Positions 1 to 8,946 of a stretch of DNA of 64,000 nucleotides are shown here, one piece after another; within the stretch, counting starts at the first letter, position 1, and each line of letters starts with the position of its first letter. Both the position numbers and the translations under genes were made by a program. The stretch is from Actinocatenispora thailandica (GTDB lineage Bacteria > Actinomycetota > Actinomycetes > Mycobacteriales > Micromonosporaceae). The notes under the pieces are model-generated. The model ran no database searches. It worked only from the letters and a program-made list of their open reading frames with translations, and had not been told where the DNA came from. Where the stretch lies: the NCBI RefSeq assembly GCF_016865425.1, contig NZ_AP023355.1, forward strand, positions 7,252,198-7,316,197. Reading direction: 5' to 3'.

Positions 1-894
<894 letters not shown>

Positions 895-1005
895 CAGGCG
901 CCGCGCCGGATGGGCGGGCGGGTCGGCCAGCCGGTACCGGGGGTACCGCCGGTGCGGGAGACCCGACCCGACCGCGGCGGCGCGACCGTGCCCGGTGCTT
1001 CGAGG

Positions 1006-1682
1006 TCAGGTCGTGACCGGGACGTACTCGCTGTCCCGGTAGAGGTGCTCGGGATCGTGGCGAGGCGGGACGAGCGGGCTCGCGGCCCGAGCCGGTACAG
1101 CTGCTGGAAGCTCATGATCAGCGGTCGCCAGGCATCCGGGTCGACGTGGTCGGCCCGGTCCGCGGCGCGGATCTCGTCGTGCACCCAGACCCGGCGGACG
1201 AGCACCTCGAACGCCACGATCTTGCCGGACTCCCGGTCGTTGTCGGCGGCGACCGGATGTGCCGCGGCGAGTGTCGCCTCCATCGCGACCGGGCACTCGG
1301 CGACGCGCGGCGGCGTCACGGTCTCCGATGGCAGCGGCGTCAGCCGTGCGGTGCCGAACTTGTCCGGCTCGTACCGGTAGCCGCGGGTGGCCCTGACCGC
1401 CGACACACAGGGGTTGCCGGTGGTGAGCGCGAGCCGATCGACCGCATCGGCCTGCTCGTCGGAGGGCAGGTTCAACACGCACTCCCCGGTACGGCGGAGG
1501 TTACGCGCGGTCTGCGAGCCGGCGCCGAGGCCGAGCACGCCGCGCCGGCCGAGCCAGAACGCGGACGACATCGGGGCCAGATTGGCCGTGCCGTCCGGGT
1601 TCTCGGTGGACAGCAGGACCACCGGGGTGCCCCAGTACAGGATGCTCGGCGCCATCTGGGTGTGGCTGTTCTCGTACTCCAT
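1006..1682 (-). pseudogene. Flavin reductase-like protein (DIM6/NTAB), frameshifted near its 3' end
   Basis: FMN-binding flavin reductase-domain protein of about 225 residues. It begins MEYENSHTQMAPSILYWGTP and contains the fold's loop ENPDGTANLAPMSSAFW, as in family members of unknown electron acceptor. The frame is good from 1682 down to about 1051 (...SRLATIP), then jumps. The natural ending EHLYRDSEYVPVTT followed by TGA is in the neighbouring frame. Adding one G in the C-G run near 1050/1051 would restore a single frame. In the unshifted frame the ORF runs on as low-complexity sequence under the upstream gene, which is not credible. This is either a recent inactivating deletion or a sequencing error. 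Only the last ~14 residues are affected. Confidence 0.75.
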
Positions 1683-1856
1683 GCTGCCAGTCTCCGGGCG
1701 TGCGCCGGCGGTGGCTGGCGGGAATCGGCCGACGCGTTGGCGCCGCCGACCTCGCGCCGGGCGGCCGAGCCGGGCCGGTCGCGCCGGGCAGTGAACTACC
1801 GATCCGTGACTGATTCGGCGGCCCCGGTCGCGCCCGTAGCGTTCCTCGTACCGACA

Positions 1857-1928
1857 GGGCAACGCCCGGCGGCACCGGCGGGGCAACGCCCGGCCGCACC
1901 GGCGGGGCAACGCCCGGCCGCACCGGCG
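1857..1928. repeat. Three tandem copies of a 24-bp unit
   Basis: The unit GGGCAACGCCCGGC-SGCACCGGCG is repeated at 1857, 1881 and 1905 with one variable position. It lies in the non-coding stretch between the flavin reductase remnant and the SnoaL-like gene. The repeat has no apparent coding role; its position about 70 bp before the next gene makes an effect on that gene's leader possible but unproven. Confidence 0.8.
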
Positions 1929-1996
1929 GAGCGTCCGTCGGTCGCGCCGATGCGGCAACCGTCGGTCGCGCCGAGACGAGACAACAGGAGGAAGTC

Positions 1997-2359
1997 ATGG
2001 CAGACACCACCGCACTCGCGACCCGCTACCTCGACGCGTGGAACGAGAACGACCCGGTCGCCCGCCGCGCCCTGGTCGACGAGATCTTCGCCGCCGACGC
2101 CCGCTACACCGACCCGCTCGCCGACGTGCGCGGGCCGGAGGCGATCGACGCACTGCTCGGCGAGGCGCAGCAGCAGTTCCCCGGGCTGCGGTTCAGCCTC
2201 GGCGGGCCGGTCGACGACCACCACCACCTGGCGCGGTTCAACTGGCACCTCGGCCCCGACGGCGCCGAGCCCATCGTCATCGGGTTCGACGTCGTGACCA
2301 TCGACGGCGACGGCCGGATCACCCAGGTGGCCGGATTCCTCGACAAGATCCCGAGCTGA
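1997..2359 (+). CDS. SnoaL-like / nuclear transport factor 2 family protein
   Basis: A 120-residue cone-fold protein of the NTF2/SnoaL superfamily. Members are small isomerases, cyclases or ligand-binding proteins. The N-terminal helix pattern TRYLDAWNENDPVARRALVDEIF, broken by the typical ARYTDPLADVRGPEAI turn, and the closing ITQVAGFLD strand are characteristic. The start is supported by a strong AGGAGG ribosome-binding site at 1986-1991. It stands alone, so no pathway can be assigned. Length is usual for the family. The catalytic role is unknown. Confidence 0.85.
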   Translation: MADTTALATRYLDAWNENDPVARRALVDEIFAADARYTDPLADVRGPEAIDALLGEAQQQFPGLRFSLGGPVDDHHHLARFNWHLGPDGAEPIVIGFDVVTIDGDGRITQVAGFLDKIPS

Positions 2360-2894
2360 ACCGCCGGCAGAGGCGCCGGGAAAGGCGATGCTGAGCAAGG
2401 CGGCTCGAAGCAGTCCCCCACCCTCCTCGGGGGCGCACCCCGGCACGATCGTACCGTTCGGCCGGGTCTACGGCGGTGAATGACCGGCAAGCTGTGGACA
2501 ACGCCGTTGCCTGTGGACAACCTTGCAGGCAACGGCGTTGCGTGCTACAGCGCGGGCATCGACGGTGCGCCACGGCATCTCGCGTCACGGTTCTGCGCAG
2601 CGCGGCCCCGCGCACCACGGCGTTCCGTGTCACGGTGCCGCGTGCCGCCGCGCCGGCCGCACCGCACCGACCGCACCGACGGCGCCGCACCAGCGCTCCG
2701 CCCCGTCGCACCGTCTGCGCCGAACTGTCCGTGCCGAGCCGACCGCGCCGCACCAGCGCTCCGCCCCGCCGTACTGTCCGCGCCGCACCGTCCGCGCCGA
2801 CCGCGCCCCGCCGCCGACCGCGTTGAGCCGACCGCGCCGAGACGTCCACGTCGAGCCGTCCACGTCGAGCCGTCCACGCCGCGCAGATCGCGCG
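2360..2894. other. Non-coding, low-complexity GC-rich spacer
   Basis: No credible gene is seen in this 535-bp gap. It contains an imperfect inverted/direct repeat around 2509-2540 (TTGCCTGTGGACAACCTTGC then GGCAACGGCGTTGC). From about 2650 to 2880 it consists of degenerate CACCG/CGCACC and CGTCCACG-TCGAGC repeats. All frames here encode only Arg/Pro/Ala-rich low-complexity sequence. The downstream TIM-barrel gene on the minus strand ends at its right edge, so a terminator could be hidden in it, but none stands out. Confidence 0.6.
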
Positions 2895-3776
2895 CTACAG
2901 CACCTCGCTGGTGTACCGGCGCTTCACGGTCGCCGCGGTCTCGTCGGCGTCGGCGGCCCACACGTCCGCGTTGAAGATCTCCACTTCGATGTCGCCGGAG
3001 TAGCCGGCGTCGTCGACCATCCCGCGCAAGGCCCGGAAGTCGATGTGCCCGTCGCCCATCATGCCCCGGCCGAGCAGCGTGTCGGCCGGCAGCGGTACGA
3101 CCCAGTCGCACACCTGGAACGAGGCGATCCGGTCGCCGGCCGCGGCGATCGCGGCGGCGACGGTCGGATCCCACCAGACGTGGTACGTGTCGACCACGAC
3201 GCCGACCGATTCCACCGGGTGCGGGGCCGCCATCGCAACCGCTTCGTCCACAGTGGATAGTACGCCGCGGTCGGCGCAGAACATCGGATGCATGGGTTCC
3301 AGCGCGAGTCGCACGCCTTGGCTCGCGGCGAACGGGGCGAGTTCCGCGATCGCGTCGGCGACGCGCTCGCGGGCGCCGGCCAGGTCGCGGGAGCCGGCGG
3401 GTAGGCCGCCGACGACCATCACCAGCGTGTCGGTGCCGAGCTCGGCGGCTTCGAGGATCGCGCGTTGGTTGGCGTGGATCGCGGCGCGGAACAGCGGGAG
3501 GTCCTCGGCGGTGAGGAACCCGCCCCGGCAGAGCGACGAGACCCGCAGCCCGGCGTCGCGGACCAGCTTGGCGGAGCGCCGTACCCCGTAGGCGGTCACC
3601 GGTTCCCGCCACAGCCCGATCGCCGGGATCCCGTGCCGGGCACACAGGTCGACGGCGGCGGGCAGGTCGAGCCGGTCGACGGTCTTCTGGTTGAGGGACA
3701 GCCGGGACAGTCGGGGGTCTCCCGCGGCCGGGGTCGGCGCCGCGGCCGGCGCTCCGGTGGGTACGTCGTACTCCAT
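2895..3776 (-). CDS. Sugar phosphate isomerase/epimerase (xylose isomerase-like TIM barrel)
   Basis: A 293-residue AP_endonuclease_2-type TIM barrel, expected to isomerise or epimerise a keto-sugar or sugar acid with a divalent metal. Metal-ligand-type motifs are visible: LALEPMHPMF around residue 160, VVVDTYHVWW around 205, QVCDW and the terminal EVEIFNADVWA. It is the last gene of a three-gene minus-strand operon. Its ATG touches the TGA of the DUF993 gene (shared base 3776). Together with that enzyme and the Gfo/Idh/MocA dehydrogenase it probably degrades an unusual sugar or cyclitol. The first ~20 residues are Ala/Pro-rich and probably disordered. Confidence 0.88.
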   Translation of the reverse strand: MEYDVPTGAPAAAPTPAAGDPRLSRLSLNQKTVDRLDLPAAVDLCARHGIPAIGLWREPVTAYGVRRSAKLVRDAGLRVSSLCRGGFLTAEDLPLFRAAIHANQRAILEAAELGTDTLVMVVGGLPAGSRDLAGARERVADAIAELAPFAASQGVRLALEPMHPMFCADRGVLSTVDEAVAMAAPHPVESVGVVVDTYHVWWDPTVAAAIAAAGDRIASFQVCDWVVPLPADTLLGRGMMGDGHIDFRALRGMVDDAGYSGDIEVEIFNADVWAADADETAATVKRRYTSEVL

Positions 3777-4927
3777 CAGTCCTCGATCCCGTGCACCGCG
3801 AGCAGCGCGCGCATCCGCCGGGCCGCGAGTTCGCCGTCGCGCAGCAGCCCGGCGGCGTCGGCCAGCCGGAACGTCTCCGCCAGGTGTACCAGGCTGCGCG
3901 CGCTCTGCCGCCCGTCGACCATGGTGAACGCGTCCTGGTGCCCGTTGAGCCAGGCGAGGAACACGATCCCGGTCTTGTAGTGGTACGTCGGGGCGCCGAA
4001 CACGTGCCGGGACAGCGGTACGGTCGGCGCCAGGATCTCGTCGTACCGGTTGCGGTCGCCGGCGTCCAAGGCGTGCAGCGCGGCAGCGGCGGCGGGTGCG
4101 ATCGCGTCGAAGATGCCCAGCAGCGCATCGGATCCGGACCCGATCAGCGACGGGTAGTTGAAGTCGTCACCGGTGTAGAGCCGCACCCGGGTGGGCAGCG
4201 CGGCGCGCAGCGCGACCTCGTGCGACGCGTCGAGCAGCGACACCTTGACACCGTCCACCGTGGACGCGTGTGCGGCCACGATGTCCAGGAAGTTCTTCGT
4301 CGCCACGGGCAGGTCGGTGGATCCCCAGTAGCCGGCGAGGGCCGGGTCGAACATGTCGCCGAGCCAGTGCAGGATCACCGGCCGGCGCACCTGGTCGAGC
4401 AGCCGGCCGTACACCCGGGCGTAGTCCTCCGGTCCGCGGGCGAGCCGGGCCAGCTGCCGGCTGCACATCAGGATGACCGTCGCGCCGGCGTCCTCGACCG
4501 TCGCGACCTGTTCCTCGTACGCGGCGATCACGTCGTCCAGCGTGGACGGCGCGGTGCCCTGGTCGGTGCCGGCACCGCAGCCGAGCAGCGCCGGGCCGGC
4601 GAAGTCGCGGGCGGCGTCCGCCGAGCGGACGATCAGTTCCCGGGTGGCCGCCCAGTCCAGCCCCATGCCGCGCTGCGCGGTGTCCATCGCGTCTGCGACA
4701 CCCAGGCCGAGCGACCACAGGTGCCGCCGGTACGCCAGCGTGGCGTCCCAGTCGACCGCAGCCGGCTTGCCGGGCGTGTTGTCCGCCAACGGATCGGCGA
4801 CCACGTGCGCGGCGGCGTACGCGATCCGGGAGGTGGCCGGCGGGCGCGCCGAGGGCCAGGACACCGGGGCGCGCAGCCGGTAGCTGGTGAGCTGCCCGTC
4901 CGCGGTGGGCAGTAGCAGTGCGGTCAT
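3776..4927 (-). CDS. DUF993 dihydrodipicolinate synthase-like protein
   Basis: A 383-residue protein of the DUF993 group, whose fold is related to dihydrodipicolinate synthase/N-acetylneuraminate lyase aldolases. Recognisable segments are the entry DATLAYRRHLWSLGLGVADAM, the strand VILMCSRQLARLA, LHWLGDMFDPALAGYWG and DGVKVSLLDASHE. The lysine of the last segment is in the place where class I aldolases form a Schiff base (inference). It overlaps the upstream Gfo gene by four bases (ATGA, 4924-4927) and the downstream TIM barrel by one, so the three are translationally coupled. A carbon-carbon lyase step on an oxidised sugar or inositol derivative is plausible; no substrate is proven for the family that I know of. 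Confidence 0.85.
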   Translation of the reverse strand: MTALLLPTADGQLTSYRLRAPVSWPSARPPATSRIAYAAAHVVADPLADNTPGKPAAVDWDATLAYRRHLWSLGLGVADAMDTAQRGMGLDWAATRELIVRSADAARDFAGPALLGCGAGTDQGTAPSTLDDVIAAYEEQVATVEDAGATVILMCSRQLARLARGPEDYARVYGRLLDQVRRPVILHWLGDMFDPALAGYWGSTDLPVATKNFLDIVAAHASTVDGVKVSLLDASHEVALRAALPTRVRLYTGDDFNYPSLIGSGSDALLGIFDAIAPAAAAALHALDAGDRNRYDEILAPTVPLSRHVFGAPTYHYKTGIVFLAWLNGHQDAFTMVDGRQSARSLVHLAETFRLADAAGLLRDGELAARRMRALLAVHGIED

Positions 4928-6150
4928 GCCTCGACCGCCGGGGTCTCGACGGCCGGGGTCTCGACGGCCGGGGTGCCGCCCGCCGGAGTCTCGGCCTGCG
5001 GGGTCTCGACCGCGGGGATCTCGACGCGCCGGCCCTCCCGGGAGCTGACGTACCCCAGCTCGGCGAGTTGCACGCCACGTACCGCGGCGGCGAAGTCGTA
5101 CCGGAACGGCTCACCCGCGACGACGGCGCGCAGGTACTGCTCCCACTGCGCCTTGAAGCCGTTGTCGAACTCCTCGTTGTCCGGCACCTCCTGCCACTGC
5201 TCCCGGAACGGTTCCGGGGTGGCGAGGTCCGGGTTCCACACCGGTTTCGGGGTGCCGGCGCGGTGCTGGAATCGGCAGCGGCGCAGCCCGGCGACGGCCG
5301 AGCCTTCGGTGCCGTCGACCTGGAACTCGACCAGCTCGTCCCGGTTGACCCGGACGCACCAGGACGAGTTGATCTGCGCGACCACGCCGCCGTCGAGTTC
5401 GAAGATCCCGTACGCGGCGTCGTCGGCGTCGGCGCGGTAGGGCCGGCCGGCCTCGTCGACCCGCTCGGTGAGGTGCGTGGCGACCCGTGCGGTCACCGCC
5501 CGTACCGGTGCGAAGAGGTCCTCCAGCACGTAGTTCCAGTGCGCGAACATGTCCAGCGCGATGCCGCCGCCGTCGGCGGCACGGTAGTTCCAGGAGGGCC
5601 GCTGGGCCGGTTGCCAGTCGCCCTCGAAGACCCAGTAGCCGAACTCGCCGCGGATCGACAGGATGCGGCCGAAGAAGCCGCCGTCGATCAGCCGGCGCAG
5701 CTTGCGCAGCCCGGGCAGGAACAGCTTGTCCATCACGACGCCGTCGACGATGCCGGCGGCCCGGGCGGCGGCGGCGAGCGTGCGGGCGCCCTCGACGGAC
5801 TCGGCGAGGGGCTTCTCGGTGTACACGTGCTTGCCGGCGGCGATCGCGGCGAGGATCGCCTTCTCCCGCGCGGAGGTCACCTGGGCGTCGAAGTACACCT
5901 CGACGTCGGGTTCGGCGAGCACCGCCGCGAGGTCGGTGCACCACCGGTCGAGGCCGTGCCGGGCGGCGATCTCGGCGAGCTTCGTCTCGTTGCGGCCGAC
6001 CAGGATCGGCTCCGGTACGACCCGGGTGCCGTCGGGCAGTTCCACCCCGCCCTGGTCCCGGATCGCGAGGATCGAGCGGACGAGGTGTTGCCGGTAGCCC
6101 ATGCGACCGGTGACCCCGTTCATGGCGATACCGACGGTACGTACTGGCAT
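4924..6150 (-). CDS. Gfo/Idh/MocA family NAD(P)-dependent oxidoreductase with repeat tail
   Basis: A 408-residue sugar/cyclitol dehydrogenase. The N-terminal Rossmann domain starts VRTVGIAMNGVTGRMGYRQHL. The conserved EKP motif is seen as VYTEKPLAES near residue 125, and the C-terminal substrate domain contains GGGIALDMFAHWNYVLED. The last ~25 residues are unusual: an alternating ETPAV/ETPAG/ETPQA repeat that the fold does not need and that probably arose by repeat slippage. It is the first gene of the minus-strand operon. The start is the ATG at 6150, 25 bp from the first LacI operator, so it is likely repressed by the divergent LacI protein. Confidence 0.9.
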   Translation of the reverse strand: MPVRTVGIAMNGVTGRMGYRQHLVRSILAIRDQGGVELPDGTRVVPEPILVGRNETKLAEIAARHGLDRWCTDLAAVLAEPDVEVYFDAQVTSAREKAILAAIAAGKHVYTEKPLAESVEGARTLAAAARAAGIVDGVVMDKLFLPGLRKLRRLIDGGFFGRILSIRGEFGYWVFEGDWQPAQRPSWNYRAADGGGIALDMFAHWNYVLEDLFAPVRAVTARVATHLTERVDEAGRPYRADADDAAYGIFELDGGVVAQINSSWCVRVNRDELVEFQVDGTEGSAVAGLRRCRFQHRAGTPKPVWNPDLATPEPFREQWQEVPDNEEFDNGFKAQWEQYLRAVVAGEPFRYDFAAAVRGVQLAELGYVSSREGRRVEIPAVETPQAETPAGGTPAVETPAVETPAVEA

Positions 6151-6174
6151 GCGGCCGTTCCTCCCACGGGCAGC

Positions 6175-6203
6175 GGTAAGCGCTTACCTGGAAAGCGCTT
6201 GCC
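6175..6203. promoter_or_regulatory. Twin LacI-family operators in divergent promoter region
   Basis: A perfect palindrome GGTAAGCGCTTACC (6175-6188) is followed one base later by the close variant GGAAAGCGCTTGCC (6190-6203). The central CG within an A/T-flanked palindrome is the hallmark of LacI/GalR-family operators. The pair lies between the start of the Gfo operon (6150) and the GTG of the LacI gene (6347), close to the operon side. It very likely mediates repression of the operon and autoregulation. An identical 14-mer occurs at 26961. Confidence 0.85.
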
Positions 6204-6346
6204 GTACCGTAGACTGGCGGTCTCGATCGGGTCAAGCACGACCACCGGGCGCGTTGCGCGGCCCCGGGCCGCGACGGGCCGGTCCGGATGGTAGGGATAC
6301 CGGGTGGCATGCCGCGCGCGCATGCACGCGGGAAGGGGGCACCGCT

Positions 6347-7462
6347 GTGGCGACACTCGCCGAGGTGGCGCGACAGGCCGGGGTGTCGGTGGCTACCGCG
6401 TCCCGGGTCCTCAACGGTGGCAACCGGGTCGTCCGGCCGCAGCTGCGGGACAAGGTCCTCGCCGCCGCGAGCGAGCTGCACTACACGCCGAACGCGCACG
6501 CGCAGGCGCTCGCCGGCAGTCACACCGCGAGCGTCGGCCTGGTGCTGCACGACGTCTCCGACCCGTACTTCGCGGCCATCGCAGGCGGTGCCATGCGCCG
6601 GGCCACCGAGCACGACATGCTCGTCATGATGTCCTGCACGTTCCGCGACCCGGACCGGGAACTCGCGTACGTGCGGATGCTGCACCAGCAGCGCGCCCAG
6701 GCGATCATCCTGGCCGGCTCCGGCTACCACGACCGGGAACGCAGCGAGAAGCTGCGCGCCGCGCTCGCCGCCTACACCGCGGGCGGCGGCCGGGTCGCCG
6801 TGGTCAGCCAGCACCGGTTCGACGTGGACACCGTGCTGCCGGACAACCAGGGCGGCGCCCGCGCGCTCGGTCGTGCCCTGCTGGAACTCGGCCACCACGA
6901 GTTCGCCCTGGTCACCGGGCCGGAACACCTGCTGACCGTGCGGGACCGGTACCTCGGCTTCCGGCACGAACTCGGCCGGGCCGCGGCGAAGCTGCCCAAC
7001 CACCGGGTCGCGGACGGCGGCTTCACCCGGGACGGCGGGTACGCGGCGGTCCGGCAACTGCACGAGTCCGGTGCCCTGCGCGAGGTCAGCTGCGTGGTGG
7101 CGCTCTCCGACGTGATGGCGATCGGTGCCCTCGCCGCGCTGCGCGACCTCGGCATCCGGGTGCCGGACGACGTCTCGCTCGCCGGCTTCGACGACATCCC
7201 GACCGTACGGGACCTCACCCCGCCGCTGTCCACGGTGCGGCTGCCGCTCGCCGAGATGGGCGCCCGCGCCCTGGACCTGGCCCTCACCAGCCGGGACGAC
7301 CAGGCGCCGCAGGTGATCCGGATCGACGCCGAGGTGGTGCTGCGGGACAGCACCGCCGCGCTGGTCCGGCCGGTCGCGCCGATCCCGGCGACCCGGCAGG
7401 TACGCGACGGTGCCGCCGCGCTCGGTCCCGCCCGCGGCGCCACGACCGGACTGGAGAGCTGA
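6347..7462 (+). CDS. LacI-family transcriptional regulator
   Basis: A 371-residue LacI/GalR repressor. The GTG at 6347 is chosen because it places the HTH right at the N-terminus (ATLAEVARQAGVSVATASRV then LNGG) with a GGAAGGGGG ribosome-binding site just upstream. The same frame stays open upstream to 6101 but encodes nothing family-like. The hinge is followed by a periplasmic-binding-protein-like effector domain, with SVGLVLHDVSDPYFAAIAGG, a central GHHEFALVTGP and GFDDIPTVRDLTPPLSTV near the end. It is predicted to bind the twin operators at 6175-6203 and release them on a sugar-like inducer. It is followed after one base by the second TIM barrel. Confidence 0.93.
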   Translation: MATLAEVARQAGVSVATASRVLNGGNRVVRPQLRDKVLAAASELHYTPNAHAQALAGSHTASVGLVLHDVSDPYFAAIAGGAMRRATEHDMLVMMSCTFRDPDRELAYVRMLHQQRAQAIILAGSGYHDRERSEKLRAALAAYTAGGGRVAVVSQHRFDVDTVLPDNQGGARALGRALLELGHHEFALVTGPEHLLTVRDRYLGFRHELGRAAAKLPNHRVADGGFTRDGGYAAVRQLHESGALREVSCVVALSDVMAIGALAALRDLGIRVPDDVSLAGFDDIPTVRDLTPPLSTVRLPLAEMGARALDLALTSRDDQAPQVIRIDAEVVLRDSTAALVRPVAPIPATRQVRDGAAALGPARGATTGLES

Positions 7463-7463
7463 C

Positions 7464-8288
7464 GTGATCGCGTTCGCCACCCTCGGCTGCCCCGGGCTGC
7501 CGCTCCCCGAGGTGATCGAGCTGGCCACCGCGACCGGCTGTACCGGCATCGAGTTCCGCTACGCCGACGGCGAGCCGGTGCACCCCGGCCGGTCCGCCGC
7601 CGAGCTGACCGAGATCCGGGACCGGCTCGCCGCGGCCGGGCTCACCGCGCTGGCGCTCGACTCGTACATCCGGGTGGCCGGCCCGGGGGACGACGGCGAG
7701 GTGGTGGCCGACCTGCGCCGGTACCTGGCGGCGGCCGTCGCGGTCGGCGCCTCGTACGTGCGGGTGTTTCCCGGCGGCGGCGAGCCGGACCGGGCCGCCG
7801 ACGACCGGGCGGTACGCAGGCTCGCCGCGGTGGCCCCCGCCGCCGCCGACGCGGGCGTCGGCGTGCTGCTGGAGACGCACGACTCGCACCGCCGGGCGCA
7901 GGACGCGGTCCGGGTGGTCGCCGCCGCCGCGGACCGTGCCGGGGTGTCCGCCACCGACGGGGTCCCGCTCGGGGTGATCTGGGACGTGCTGCACACCTGG
8001 CTCGGCGGCGAGACACCCGCCGCCTCCGCCGCCCTGGTCTCGCCGTGGCTCGGATACGTGCAGCTCAAGGACGTCGGATCGGCCGGGGACAACTCGCCGG
8101 TACCGCCGGGTGCCGGCGTGCTGCCGCTGCCCGAGGTGCTGGCCCAGCTGCGCCGGCGGGACTACGCCGGGCCGCTGTCGCTGGAGTGGGAGCGTGCCTG
8201 GCATCCCGAGGCCGCGCCGCTCGCCGAGGTGCTCCCCGGCTACGCCGACCTGGTTCGCGGCGCCGCCGAAACCCCGATCACCCGCTGA
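7464..8288 (+). CDS. Sugar phosphate isomerase/epimerase (TIM barrel)
   Basis: A 274-residue AP_endonuclease_2-type TIM barrel like hydroxypyruvate isomerase or IolE/IolI. The GTG at 7464 lies one base after the LacI stop codon, so the two genes are cotranscribed and probably coupled. Evidence is the N-terminal strand IAFATLGCPGLPLPEVIELA, GIEFRYADGEPVH, the metal-site segments LLETHDSH and GVIWDVLHTW, then YVQLKDVG and SLEWERAWHPE. It is the second such isomerase of this cluster, and the two share only fold-level similarity by eye. It probably acts in the same sugar/cyclitol route as the minus-strand operon. Confidence 0.88.
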   Translation: MIAFATLGCPGLPLPEVIELATATGCTGIEFRYADGEPVHPGRSAAELTEIRDRLAAAGLTALALDSYIRVAGPGDDGEVVADLRRYLAAAVAVGASYVRVFPGGGEPDRAADDRAVRRLAAVAPAAADAGVGVLLETHDSHRRAQDAVRVVAAAADRAGVSATDGVPLGVIWDVLHTWLGGETPAASAALVSPWLGYVQLKDVGSAGDNSPVPPGAGVLPLPEVLAQLRRRDYAGPLSLEWERAWHPEAAPLAEVLPGYADLVRGAAETPITR

Positions 8289-8389
8289 CCGCCGCGGGAC
8301 CGATCACGGCGTACCGATCACGGGCCGGCCCGCCGGGCGGGTGACCGCGGCCGTGCCGGTCGGCCCGGCCTCGCCCGGCTGGCCCGGCG

Positions 8390-8455
8390 GGCACCGCTGG
8401 CCGGGCTGGCACCGCTGGCCGGGCTGGCACCGCTGGCCGGGCTGGCACCGCTGGC
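8390..8455. repeat. Tandem 18-bp repeat
   Basis: Nearly four copies of GGCACCGCTGGCCGGGCT start at 8390, 8408, 8426 and 8444, in the gap between the TIM-barrel gene and the convergent small membrane protein. It is non-coding; in one frame it would give a monotonous Ala-Val-Pro-Ala-Arg-Pro chain. Position between two gene ends suggests a neutral slippage repeat. Confidence 0.8.
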
Positions 8456-8468
8456 GCGGCGGACGCGG

Positions 8469-8858
8469 TCAGCGGAGCCGGCGAGCGGCGACGATGCCGA
8501 GCGCGAGGCAGCCGGCGGCGACCGGCAGCTCGCAGCAGCCGGCCAGCAGCAGCGCCTGGTCGAGATCGCCGCCGGGTGCGGAGGTCAGTACGTCGAACCA
8601 GGCGTCGATGACGAGCATGGTCGCGGTGGCGGTCGCCGTGACCACGACCCCGCGGTGCCGGCGCCAGGCCAGCCAGCCGGTCGCGGCCAGGCCGAGCGCG
8701 AGCAGCACGTCGAAGCCGACCCAGGCGAGCGACCAGTTGTGTGCCCGGGCGCTGCTCGGCAGGGTCCGGGACAGGATCGCGAGCCACGGCACCATCGCCG
8801 CTGCCGCCACCGCGAAAGCCGCTCCGACCAGCCGAAACGTTCGTGTACCCGGCGCCAT
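8469..8858 (-). CDS. Small multi-pass membrane protein, unknown function
   Basis: A 129-residue hydrophobic protein with about four predicted membrane segments: FRLVGAAFAVAAAAMVPWLA, WSLAWVGFDVLLALGLAATG, the TATATATMLVIDAWFDV stretch, and LLLAGCCELPVAAGCLALGI. It resembles small actinobacterial conserved membrane proteins but I do not recognise a named family. It starts 89 bp from, and divergently to, the ArsR-type regulator at 8947, with an inverted repeat between them. It may therefore be that regulator's target. Confidence 0.75.
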   Translation of the reverse strand: MAPGTRTFRLVGAAFAVAAAAMVPWLAILSRTLPSSARAHNWSLAWVGFDVLLALGLAATGWLAWRRHRGVVVTATATATMLVIDAWFDVLTSAPGGDLDQALLLAGCCELPVAAGCLALGIVAARRLR

Positions 8859-8899
8859 CGGGCCTCCTCGTGTCGTTCCGGGTCCACGCTAGCAAACAA

Positions 8900-8913
8900 C
8901 AGAGGTTTCTCTG
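8900..8913. promoter_or_regulatory. Inverted repeat in divergent promoter, possible operator
   Basis: CAGAG-GTTT-CTCTG forms a perfect 5-bp-arm dyad in an AT-richer pocket between the small membrane protein gene and the ArsR-type regulator gene. It is the only dyad in the 88-bp spacer. I infer that the regulator binds here; no family consensus supports it specifically. Confidence 0.4.
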
Positions 8914-8946
8914 CAAACAAAAGTCTGTAGATGTAACCTAGGGGAC

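Noticed and set aside
2545-4128. Very long minus-strand frame over the TIM barrel and DUF993 genes
   Set aside because: Arg/Pro/Gly-rich shadow in another frame of two well supported genes; typical of GC-rich DNA.
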